Assembly (NCBI GenBank): GCA_039920745.1
Contig: JBDSDD010000055.1
Location: forward strand, 31,422 to 95,421
Length of the DNA: 64,000 bases
Direction: 5' to 3'
Source of the DNA: Scleromatobacter sp039920745
Lineage (GTDB): Bacteria > Pseudomonadota > Gammaproteobacteria > Burkholderiales > Burkholderiaceae_C
The translations under genes were made by a program, and so were the position numbers. The notes under the pieces are model-generated. The model saw only the letters and a list, made by a program, of their open reading frames with translations, was not told the DNA's origin and did no database searches. Shown piece by piece: positions 19,184-27,635 of this stretch. The number at the start of each line of letters is the position of its first letter. Position 1 is the first letter of the stretch.

Positions 19184-20404
19184 TCAGGGACTGAAAGCCA
19201 GGCTCGCCAAGGCCTGCAACTGAGTCGCGTCGGGGAAGCTGCGCACGCGCCAGCGGTCGGGCGACTCGGTCGTCGTCTCCATTCGCTGGCCCACGACGCG
19301 GCAGGCGTCGGCCCAGGGCACCAGCAGCGTCTCGGTCGCACCGGCCTTCTTGAACGCGAACGCGATCAGGTCGGCGCGCGGCAGCAGCGTGTCGACGTCG
19401 ACCGCCCACATGCCGAAGCTGGTGGTGGCGTGGTCGCGCAGGGACAGCATCTGGAACGGGGCGACGAAGATATCGATGTCGGTGCGTTGGTGGTGCGCGT
19501 CGAGCATCTCCTTCTGCGTCTCGTACAGCATGGCCTCGTTGCGCAGGTTCAGCAGCTGCCATTCGGCCACGGCTGCCTGTGGCGCGTGCGCCCGCCACTG
19601 CGTCTCGTGCAGGCGCAGCAGCTGGAACGACAGCCAGCGCTGGTTCTCGCTGGCGTGATCCTCGATGATCTTGGCCATGAGCGCGATACCCGCGTCGTTG
19701 CCGGCGCTGGTGAGCATCAGCGCGTTGCGGAACGGCACGGCGACGATCGGGTCGCGCACGCCGACGCGGTGGATCAGGTCGGGCAGCAGGATGCGCGAGC
19801 TGTCGTAGGCGTCGCCCCATTCGCCCGACCAGACGCCCTGGCCCAGTTGCTGCCAGCCGCCGTGCTCGGGCAGCGCGCGCAGGTTGTCCAGCGCGTCGGC
19901 CAGGGCCTGCTCGAAGCTGACCTGCCACTTGGGCAGCTCGTGCTCGTTGACGTAGGCCATCGACGTGGGGCGATCGCACACCAGTGCGATGACCAGGTCG
20001 TCGACCAGCGGCCGGGTGGCCGGCACGAACTGCGGGCTCGCTCCGCCCCCGGTGGCCAGCGTGGACAGCGCCACGATGCCGATGTCGCCACGCCGCCGGA
20101 TCACCGGCATCAGCAGCGGGCGGGCCTCGGCGTAGCTGGCGGGGATCGAGTTGTCGGGCGACAGCATGCCCTGGAGAAAGCGCTGGAGCAGCGCCGGACG
20201 ATCGGCGCGCCGGCAACGCTGCAGGTCGTGCAGCAGGTTGCCCAGGAACAGCCGCATCTCGCCGCCGTGCAGGCGAAAGCTCATCTCGCCCAGGGCAAAG
20301 TCGACCCGCAGATCCTGAGCTTCGCATCGGTGGAGCTCGCGCGTGATGTCACGCACGACCGATTTCAACGTCGGCGCGCCGAAAAGCCGATCCAGGAACC
20401 CCAT
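19184..20404 (-). CDS. YtpQ/DUF1444-like cytoplasmic protein
   Basis: A protein of 406 residues starting MGFLDRLFG at ATG 20404 with GGGAG upstream. There is no signal or membrane helix. The stretch from LLMPVIRRRGDIGIV through PLVDDLVIALVCDRP to QALADALDNLRALP resembles the DUF1444/YtpQ core. The C-terminal half (LLPRADLIAFAFKKAG region) is less recognisable. The function of the family is unknown. It faces the amidohydrolase tail-to-tail with 12 bases between stops. Confidence 0.55.
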   Translation of the reverse strand: MGFLDRLFGAPTLKSVVRDITRELHRCEAQDLRVDFALGEMSFRLHGGEMRLFLGNLLHDLQRCRRADRPALLQRFLQGMLSPDNSIPASYAEARPLLMPVIRRRGDIGIVALSTLATGGGASPQFVPATRPLVDDLVIALVCDRPTSMAYVNEHELPKWQVSFEQALADALDNLRALPEHGGWQQLGQGVWSGEWGDAYDSSRILLPDLIHRVGVRDPIVAVPFRNALMLTSAGNDAGIALMAKIIEDHASENQRWLSFQLLRLHETQWRAHAPQAAVAEWQLLNLRNEAMLYETQKEMLDAHHQRTDIDIFVAPFQMLSLRDHATTSFGMWAVDVDTLLPRADLIAFAFKKAGATETLLVPWADACRVVGQRMETTTESPDRWRVRSFPDATQLQALASLAFSP

Positions 20405-20765
20405 CGACACTCCCTCTTGTGGTGTCGGCCAATTGTCCACGAGCTCGGACGGCGGCGCCCGTCGAAAAGCTGTCAGTGGTGGCGCGAGATCAATCGACGT
20501 TGGCGGCGAGCGGCCTGGCGACCGTGCCACGGGGACGATGCAATCTCCAGGGGCGCAAGTCAGGGCTTTCGCCGTTTGACTGCCCAGGTTGTGATCGTGG
20601 CTTTCGGCCAGGAGCCGGCGGCGGCGAAAGTGAGCGATCGAGGCCATGATCTGACTTGGCCAAGGGGAGCAATTTGCCGTTGATCTTCGCGCTCGACGAC
20701 CGCTGAGATCGTCTGAGAAAGCGCCCGCGCGGCGGTGACGACCTGTCCTTGCCGCGCGAGATCGC
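20405..20765. other. Intergenic spacer, nothing recognised
   Basis: Between the YtpQ-like gene start and the YadA-head-like gene stop, both on the minus strand. I see no conserved frame, RNA gene or T-tailed hairpin here. It should carry the promoter of the YtpQ-like gene. Confidence 0.5.
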
Positions 20766-21692
20766 TCAGTTGGTGAAGCCGCTGCATCCGCCCGGGAAGA
20801 CCAGCAGGCCGGCGGCCCACTTGTTGTCGGCGGCTCCGATGTCGCAGTGCTGACCGCCCGTGACGATGCCGTTTGAGCCGGACGCTGCGTTCTGGTTACC
20901 CCCGACCAGCACACTGCGGCTGCCGCTGCTCTGGTTGCGCGAGCCGCCGCACACGACGTCGCTGCCGCCGCCGGCGGTGTTCTCGCTGCCGCCACACACC
21001 AGGGAGTTGCCACCCGCGGCGATGTTCAACGTCCCGGCGATCACCACCGAGCCCGCACCCGTCAGCTGATTCTCGACACCGCCGACGACGGCACCGAAAT
21101 GCGCATCCGCCGACCCGTAGTTGCGTGAGCCGCCGATCAGCACCACGTTGCCATCTGCCTGGCCGCGATCCGCGCCGAGGATGGTGGCGCTGCTGAAAGT
21201 GGCATGGTTCTGCCCACCGCCCAGGATCGTGGCGTTCGGACCGGTGAGCGAATTCTCGGTGCCGGAGACGATGCCGCCGTAACTCGTGTACTCGTGCAGG
21301 TCGCCCACGATCAGGTTATGGGAGCCGGTGCGCGTCGAAACCTCGTTCTTGTTGTAGCCGACGATCAGGTTGCCGTAGCGATTCGTCGTGCCTGTCTGGC
21401 CCATGCCGTTCTGCACATGGAGGTTGCAGCCGTCGACGATGAAGTCGCGCGGGCCGCTGAAGCGCAACACGCATCCGAGCTTCGAGGTCAGCACCTCGTC
21501 TCTCTGACGCAGCGCGTCGAGTCCTTGCTGCTGCCGGGCGGCCAGCGCGTTGGCCTGTTTCAGTTGCTCGCTCAATGCCTTGACCTGCGCGGCCAGGCCG
21601 GCCAGCGTGGGCTCCTGGGCAGCGGCGCTGCCGCAGGCGAGGGTGGCTGCCAGGGGCAACGTGGCCCCGATCCAGACTTGCCATGATTTCAC
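20766..21692 (-). CDS. Secreted coiled-coil plus YadA-head-like beta-repeat protein
   Basis: A protein of 308 residues. I choose GTG 21692 because AGGAG sits 7 bases upstream and the signal peptide (KSWQVWIGATLPLAATLACGSAAAQ) then starts at the usual place; the upstream ATG at 21731 lacks this. After the signal comes a short heptad coiled coil (LAAQVKALSEQLKQANALAAR), then from about residue 90 many GGxxN-type units (for example VVGGVENQLTGAG, VCGGSENTAGGGS, LVGGNQNAASGS), the pattern of trimeric autotransporter heads. No membrane anchor follows; it ends in a short Cys-containing tail. It is probably a secreted trimeric beta-roll whose anchoring is unknown. Confidence 0.65.
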   Translation of the reverse strand: MKSWQVWIGATLPLAATLACGSAAAQEPTLAGLAAQVKALSEQLKQANALAARQQQGLDALRQRDEVLTSKLGCVLRFSGPRDFIVDGCNLHVQNGMGQTGTTNRYGNLIVGYNKNEVSTRTGSHNLIVGDLHEYTSYGGIVSGTENSLTGPNATILGGGQNHATFSSATILGADRGQADGNVVLIGGSRNYGSADAHFGAVVGGVENQLTGAGSVVIAGTLNIAAGGNSLVCGGSENTAGGGSDVVCGGSRNQSSGSRSVLVGGNQNAASGSNGIVTGGQHCDIGAADNKWAAGLLVFPGGCSGFTN

Positions 21693-21940
21693 GGGGGTCT
21701 CCTCTCGGTTGAAAGTCATTGTGTCGGCCATGATGGCCGGCGCGACTCTAGACCCGCGTTTCCACGCCTCACATCCCTAGATCGACCCGGCCACGCCACG
21801 GGCGGCAACGCATGGGAGGTCGATGCCGGTCAAGGCCCGCCAAGCCACGTGGCTTCGTGGCAGCCGGCGCGGGCACGCCCGCTGAACGACGACATTGGGC
21901 GTCGACACCGAAGCATCGAATGCTGGCGGGCAGGGGCGTG

Positions 21941-23827
21941 TCATGCGTCTACCGCACCGGATCCCGGCATGCGGGCCACCTGCTCCTCGGCCAGGCGCGA
22001 GAGGAGCCCCGAGTGGCGCACGGTGGCCGTGGCGATGGCCTGCTCCAGCACCGGCGCGTCGGCGACCAGCGTCACGCGCTTCTTCGCGCGGGTGATCGCC
22101 GTGTACAGCAGCTCGCGCGTCAGCACGCGGCTGCGCTGCTCGGGCAGCATCACCAGCACGCCCTCGAACTCGGAGCCTTGGGACTTGTGGACGGTCATCG
22201 CGAAGGCCGTCTCGTGGCGGGGCAGGCGCACCGGGGCGATCGAGCGGAAGCCGCCGGGGGCGGTGGCGTCGGGGAAGTGCACCAGCAGCTCGCCGCGGGC
22301 GTCCGGCAGCGCGATGCCGATGTCGCCGTTGAACAGGCGCAGCACGTAGTCGTTGGTCGACACCAGCACCGGGCGGCCCGGGAACCAGGGCGAGGCGCCA
22401 GGGCCGTCGGCCAGGCCGGGCTGTTGCAGCGTGGCGCGGAAGCGGCGCGTCAGCGTGGCGTTGAGCGCCGTGACGCCGCGCGGGCCGTCGCGCAGGGCGC
22501 AGAGCACGCGGAAATGGGCGAAGGCGTCGGTGATCACGGCGACCTGCGTGGCGTCGGCGGCGACCGCTCGCAGGTAGGCGGCGTAGCCGGCGTCCATCTC
22601 GCGCAGCGCGGCCTCGAGCGGGGCGTGCGGGGCGGTTTCGTGCCAGGCGATGTCAGGGTCGGCGCCGGCGCGCAGCCACCCGGCAGCTTCGCGCGCCTGG
22701 CCCGCGTTGACGTAGGCGGCGAGCTTGCCGATGCCCGAGTCCTTGGCGAAGCGGTAGGTCTGCGTGAACCAGACGGCGCAGTCCTGCAGCGCGCTGGAGG
22801 TGGCGGGCGGCGGCGGCACGATGGCGGCGGCGGGCGTGCCGGTCATCTTGGCCAGCTCGTTGATGCAGGCGTCGGTGAGCGACGGATCGACGCTCAGCTC
22901 CGCGAACACCGCGCCCGATTCGACCGCTGCGAGCTGGTCCTTGTCACCCAGCAGGATGATGCGAGCCGCCGGCGGCACCGCCTCCAGCAACTGCGTGGCC
23001 AGCGCGAGATCGAGCATCGAGGCCTCGTCGACGACCAGCGCGTCGATGGCCAGCGGGCGCGCTGCGTCGTGCGCGAAACCGGCGGGCGTGACGCCGAGCA
23101 GCCGGTGCACGGTGGACGACTCGGTCGGCATCTTGTCGCGCAGGGCCGCGGGCAGGTGTTGCGCGCGCTGGCGAATCGCGTCGGTCATGCGTGCCGCGGC
23201 CTTGCCGGTGGGCGCCGCGAGCGCGATGCGGCAGTCAGGATCCAGCGCGACGAGGCAGGCCAGCAAGTTGACGACGGTGGTCGTCTTGCCCGTGCCCGGG
23301 CCGCCGCTGATGACGGTCAGTCGCCCGCGCAGCGCCAGCGCCGCGGCGAGCTGCTGCCAGTCGGCTGCACCGCCCAGGCGCGCGGCGTTGCCCGCGAACA
23401 GGGCGGCGAGCTGCGCGCGCAGCGCGGGCGAGCCCGCGGCCGCGTCTGCCTGCGCGTGACGCGCCCGCATCAGGCGCGCGGCGAGCCGGCGCTCGTAGTC
23501 GAAGTAGCGGTGAAGGTAGAGGCGGTCCTCGGCGTCGAGGATGAGGGGCAGCCCGCCGGGGGCGTCGGGCGTGCCGACGATGCCCGACGCCAGCAGCGCG
23601 GCGCGCCAGCCGGCGACGTCCAGTCGGGGCGCCGACGCGTCGTCGCGCGCGGCGGCGAGCGCGGCCAGCAACAGGCACACATGGCCCGCGCTGACGGCCA
23701 GGCTCAGTGCGCTGGCCGCGCGAGCGATCGCGGCGACGCCGGCGCCGCTGGCGCCCTCGGCGGCGGCCCATTGCGCGGCGTGGCGCGCGAAGCCTTCGGC
23801 CAGCAGGTGGTCGTCGCGTTCGGTCAT
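21941..23827 (-). CDS. recD: Exodeoxyribonuclease V subunit alpha, RecD
   Basis: A protein of 628 residues, the fast 5'-3' helicase of the RecBCD recombination nuclease. Walker A GGPGTGKT is at 175-182; VDEASM (motif II) and TVHKSQGSEFEGV with the YTAITRA motif complete the SF1B core. The N-terminal domain of about 110 residues that contacts RecB is present. ATG 23827 is preferred over an in-frame ATG at 23848 because GAAGG lies at the right distance. It follows recB after 58 bases, in the order recC-recB-recD. Confidence 0.93.
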   Translation of the reverse strand: MTERDDHLLAEGFARHAAQWAAAEGASGAGVAAIARAASALSLAVSAGHVCLLLAALAAARDDASAPRLDVAGWRAALLASGIVGTPDAPGGLPLILDAEDRLYLHRYFDYERRLAARLMRARHAQADAAAGSPALRAQLAALFAGNAARLGGAADWQQLAAALALRGRLTVISGGPGTGKTTTVVNLLACLVALDPDCRIALAAPTGKAAARMTDAIRQRAQHLPAALRDKMPTESSTVHRLLGVTPAGFAHDAARPLAIDALVVDEASMLDLALATQLLEAVPPAARIILLGDKDQLAAVESGAVFAELSVDPSLTDACINELAKMTGTPAAAIVPPPPATSSALQDCAVWFTQTYRFAKDSGIGKLAAYVNAGQAREAAGWLRAGADPDIAWHETAPHAPLEAALREMDAGYAAYLRAVAADATQVAVITDAFAHFRVLCALRDGPRGVTALNATLTRRFRATLQQPGLADGPGASPWFPGRPVLVSTNDYVLRLFNGDIGIALPDARGELLVHFPDATAPGGFRSIAPVRLPRHETAFAMTVHKSQGSEFEGVLVMLPEQRSRVLTRELLYTAITRAKKRVTLVADAPVLEQAIATATVRHSGLLSRLAEEQVARMPGSGAVDA

Positions 23828-23885
23828 CTGAAAGCCTTCGTGATGCACACGGCAGCGCGATCGCCTTCGGGCGGACGGACGGCGA

Positions 23886-26800
23886 TCATGCGGCGACTCC
23901 GGTCTCGTCGAACAGCGCGGACAGCCGCGCGATCGTCGCCGCGCTCGGCCGATGGAAGAACACGCCGGTCGGCGCGCCCTGGGCGTCGCGCCAATCGGGC
24001 CGCACGCCGCGCACGAACAGGTACACCGCGCCGCCCAGGTGGCGCTCGGGGTCGTAGGCGGCGATGCGGCGGCGCAGGTAGCGGTCGAGCGCCACCAGGT
24101 ACAGCAGGTATTGCAGGTGATAGCCCTGGTCGCGCATTGCCGCCGCCATGGCGGCCTGCTCGTAGTGGGCGGGCGTGTCGCCGAGGTGGTTGGACTTCCA
24201 GTCGAGGATGAAGAAGCGGCCCTCGTGCTCGAAGACCAGGTCGATGAAGCCCTTGAGGAAGCCGCGCAACGTTGCGAATGACAGGCGCGGCATCGCGTAG
24301 CCCTGCGCGGCCAGCGTGTCGTTGAGCGCGTTGGCGTCGAAGCGGTGCGATGGCAGGTGGAACTCCAGTTCGACCAGGCGACGCGTGTCGGGCAGGTCGG
24401 CCAGGCGCAGCGGCGTCGGCGTACCCAGCGGCAACGGCGTCGTCAGCGTGCCTTCGAGCAGGCGGGCGAGCATGCGCGCGCGCAGCGCCGCTGCGTCGGG
24501 GCCGGGCGCGTCGGCGACGCCCATCGTGCGCAGCTTGTTGAGCGCGCCGGCGATCGCCGCGGGCCACGTGCCCGGATGCGGGAACGAGATGTTCTCGAAG
24601 GCCTGGTGGATCGCCTCGCCAGCGGCCGCACCACGCGGGAAGTGCAGTGGATCGTCGTCCGCGGGCATGAAGGCAGGGGCGGCGTCGGGCGACGCTGGCG
24701 GTGGCGACTCGATCACGCGCAGGTCATGGTCGATGCCCGAGCGATCGTGCGCGGCGCCGTGGGCGAGCGCGCTGAAGCTGCCGATGCGCCAGCCGGCCGA
24801 CAGCGAGCGTGGCGCGGGCAGCGCGGCGAGGGTGTCAGGGGACGGGCGCTGGCCCTGCAGCGTCACCGAGTCGCCTTGCGGCAGCGGCGCGAGGCCGATC
24901 GCACCGGCCGACTGCTCGGCCAACGCCTGCCACGCCGCCGTGATCGGGGCGACGCCGTTCTTGTGCTCGAACCATTCGCCGGGCGTGCGGCCCGCGCCGG
25001 CCACGAGCCAGTTCAGCAGGCTGCGCGAGCTGGCCGTGGCGCTGGGGCTGCGGCCAGCCATGCGGTAGCAGCCGGCCACGATCACGCAGCGGTGCACCGC
25101 GCGCGTCAGTGCGACGTACGCGAGGCGCAGCGATTCGGCCGAATCGTCCAGCTTCAGGCGCTGCTTGATGTCGTCCTTGCGCGCGTCGGGCAGGAACTCA
25201 TGGCCGTAGTCGATCACCGTGTGGCCGTCGTCGTCGTGGTCGGCGACGCCGGTGAGCGCGTCGCCGCGGCCGCCACGCGACGCGCTCCACAGGAACGGGC
25301 AGAACACGATGGGGTACTCGAGGCCCTTGGACTTGTGGATGGTGACGATCTGCACCAGGTTCTGGTCGGACTCGAGCCGCAACTGCGTCGCGTCGCTGGC
25401 GTCGGGCGACACGCGCTGCGACTGGAACCAGCGCAGCAGCGTGTCGGGCGCGGCGTGGCGCTCGCCCGCCTCGTGCAGGCACTCGATCAGGTGCAGCAGG
25501 TTGGTGAGGCGGCGCTCACCGTCGGGGCGTGCCAGCAGGCGGCCCGCGACGTGTGCCGCGGCCAGCCACTGGCGCAGCAGGAAGCCGACGCCGCGCTGCA
25601 GCCACAGGTCGCGCCAGCCGGCGAAGCGCTGCACGGCGGCCAACAGCTCGGGCTCGTCGTCGGCCAGCGCGGCGATGGCGCTGGCGTCGTAGCCCATCAG
25701 CTCGGTGGACAGCGCCGCCTTGAGCGTGCGTTCGCGCGCCGGCTCGAGGATGGCGGTCAGCACCCGGTCGAGCTCCTCGGCGTCGCTGCTGCGGAACACG
25801 CTGGCCTGCGACAGCTCGACACTGCCCACGCCACGCGCCGTCAATGCCTGGCGGATCAGCGTGCCTTGCGCGTTGCTGCGCACCAGCACGGCGATGTCGC
25901 CGGCGGCCAGCGGCCGGTCGTCGGGCGCGCGCCCGAGGCTGACCTGGCCGCGCCGGGCCGCGTCCAGCAGGCGGGCGATCTCGGACGCCGTCGCCGCCAC
26001 GACCGCGGCCTGCGCGTCGCGCAGGAAGATCGGCTCGCCATCGGCGGCCGTCGGCAGTGTCCACACCTGCAGCGGGGCGCGCGGCTCGCTCGTGTCGACG
26101 AAGGCCTGGCGCGGCTTCTGGCCGAACGCCACCTTCTGGTAGGCCAGGCCCTCGAGCATGAAGGCGCGTGGATTGGCCTGGAACAGCTGGTTCAGCGCAA
26201 GGATCAGCGGCTCGGACGAACGCTGGTTGTCGGCGAGCGAGTAGCGGGCGACCGCATGCGCTCCGGCGGCCAGGTAGGTGTGCAGGTCGGCGTTGCGAAA
26301 GCTGTAGATCGCCTGCTTGGGGTCGCCCACGAAGAACAGCGGCGCAGACGCCAGCGCGTCGTCCGTCATCGACGTGTAGATGGTCTTGAAGATCGCGAAC
26401 TGCAGCGGGTCGGTGTCCTGGAACTCGTCGATCAGTGCCGCCGGGAAGCGCTTCTTCAGCTCGCCGGCGAGCCACGGCGAGTCGCCGCGCGTGAGCCGGT
26501 CGTGCAGGTTGAACAGCATGTCGTCGAACGCGATTACGCGCTGACGCCGCTTGGCCTCGCGCTGCGCCCGCGTGCCTTCGTCCAGCAACTGGCGCAGCAA
26601 CGCGAGGCGGGCGTAGGCCAGCGCCCGTGAGGCCCGGGTGCGCAGGTCGAGCAGGCGTTGCGCGACGTCGAAGAACTCGTGCTGTGGCGTCACCTGCTTG
26701 CTCTTGGTGCCCTTGGCGAGCCGCGCCGCGCCCAGCAGGTCGATCTTGGGCGCGACGACGTCCAGCGCGGCGAGCCCGTCCTCGCCGCGCAGCAGCTCGT

Positions 26801-27635
26801 CCCAGCCGGCCATCGCGGTGCGCAGGCTGTCTTCCTTGTAGCTGACCGCGCTCAGCGCCGTGAGCGAGCGCATCAGCAGGTCTTCGATCGCGTCGCGCTG
26901 GTCGTGCCAGATCTGGAATGCGATCGCGTGCGTGGCGACCAACTCCTCGGACGGGATGCGTTGCGCGCTGTCGAGATCGGCGGGCCACGCGGCGCGCGCC
27001 AGCGGCTTGGACAGGTGGCGCTTGAGCAGCGCCGCGAATCCCGCGGGCGAGTCCTTGCTCGCGACCAGGTGGCCTGCGAGGCCCGCGTCGAGGTCGTCGG
27101 CGGCGATGCGGCGGCGCCAGAAATCGTTGGCGGCCTCGGCGACCCAGTCGGCGTCGTCGCGCACGAGTTCGAGCGCCAGCGGCATCTGCGCGGTGAAGGG
27201 CGTGTCGGCCAGCGCGCGCTGGCAGAAGCCGTGGATCGTGAAGATGGCGGCCTCGTCGAAGGTCGCCAGCGCGAGCTTGAGTCGGGCGACGATGTCGTCG
27301 GTGGGCAGGTGGAGGTGGTCGCGGGCCCGGGCGACCAGGCGCGCGACGAAGTCGTCGCCGCCAGCGGCGGCCTCGCCGGCCTGCTCGGCGTGCAGCCAGG
27401 CCAGCGTGTCGACGATGCGCTGGCGGATGCGCTCGCGCAGTTCGGCGGTGGCGGCGTTGGTGAAGGTGACCACGAGGATGCGTTGCACCTCCAGCCGCGA
27501 TTCGATCAGCAGCCGCAGGTACAGGCCGCAGATGTTCCAGGTCTTGCCGGTGCCGGCCGAGGCCTCGATCTGGCGGATGCCGGAGAGCTCGCATGTGAAG
27601 ACGTCGAGCGGCTGGAAGTCGAAGGGCGCGCTCAT
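23886..27635 (-). CDS. recB: Exodeoxyribonuclease V subunit beta, RecB
   Basis: A protein of 1249 residues, the 3'-5' helicase and nuclease of RecBCD. Walker A ASAGTGKT is at 25-32, with VVTFTNAATAELRERI just after, UvrD-type motifs DEFQDTDPLQF and VGDPKQAIYSFRNAD, and TIHKSKGLEYPIVF. The C-terminal nuclease is intact, with the GFIDLVFEHEG and LDWKSN catalytic Asp/Lys motifs at about 1125-1145. Its ATG overlaps the recC stop by ATGA, implying translational coupling. Confidence 0.95.
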   Translation of the reverse strand: MSAPFDFQPLDVFTCELSGIRQIEASAGTGKTWNICGLYLRLLIESRLEVQRILVVTFTNAATAELRERIRQRIVDTLAWLHAEQAGEAAAGGDDFVARLVARARDHLHLPTDDIVARLKLALATFDEAAIFTIHGFCQRALADTPFTAQMPLALELVRDDADWVAEAANDFWRRRIAADDLDAGLAGHLVASKDSPAGFAALLKRHLSKPLARAAWPADLDSAQRIPSEELVATHAIAFQIWHDQRDAIEDLLMRSLTALSAVSYKEDSLRTAMAGWDELLRGEDGLAALDVVAPKIDLLGAARLAKGTKSKQVTPQHEFFDVAQRLLDLRTRASRALAYARLALLRQLLDEGTRAQREAKRRQRVIAFDDMLFNLHDRLTRGDSPWLAGELKKRFPAALIDEFQDTDPLQFAIFKTIYTSMTDDALASAPLFFVGDPKQAIYSFRNADLHTYLAAGAHAVARYSLADNQRSSEPLILALNQLFQANPRAFMLEGLAYQKVAFGQKPRQAFVDTSEPRAPLQVWTLPTAADGEPIFLRDAQAAVVAATASEIARLLDAARRGQVSLGRAPDDRPLAAGDIAVLVRSNAQGTLIRQALTARGVGSVELSQASVFRSSDAEELDRVLTAILEPARERTLKAALSTELMGYDASAIAALADDEPELLAAVQRFAGWRDLWLQRGVGFLLRQWLAAAHVAGRLLARPDGERRLTNLLHLIECLHEAGERHAAPDTLLRWFQSQRVSPDASDATQLRLESDQNLVQIVTIHKSKGLEYPIVFCPFLWSASRGGRGDALTGVADHDDDGHTVIDYGHEFLPDARKDDIKQRLKLDDSAESLRLAYVALTRAVHRCVIVAGCYRMAGRSPSATASSRSLLNWLVAGAGRTPGEWFEHKNGVAPITAAWQALAEQSAGAIGLAPLPQGDSVTLQGQRPSPDTLAALPAPRSLSAGWRIGSFSALAHGAAHDRSGIDHDLRVIESPPPASPDAAPAFMPADDDPLHFPRGAAAGEAIHQAFENISFPHPGTWPAAIAGALNKLRTMGVADAPGPDAAALRARMLARLLEGTLTTPLPLGTPTPLRLADLPDTRRLVELEFHLPSHRFDANALNDTLAAQGYAMPRLSFATLRGFLKGFIDLVFEHEGRFFILDWKSNHLGDTPAHYEQAAMAAAMRDQGYHLQYLLYLVALDRYLRRRIAAYDPERHLGGAVYLFVRGVRPDWRDAQGAPTGVFFHRPSAATIARLSALFDETGVAA

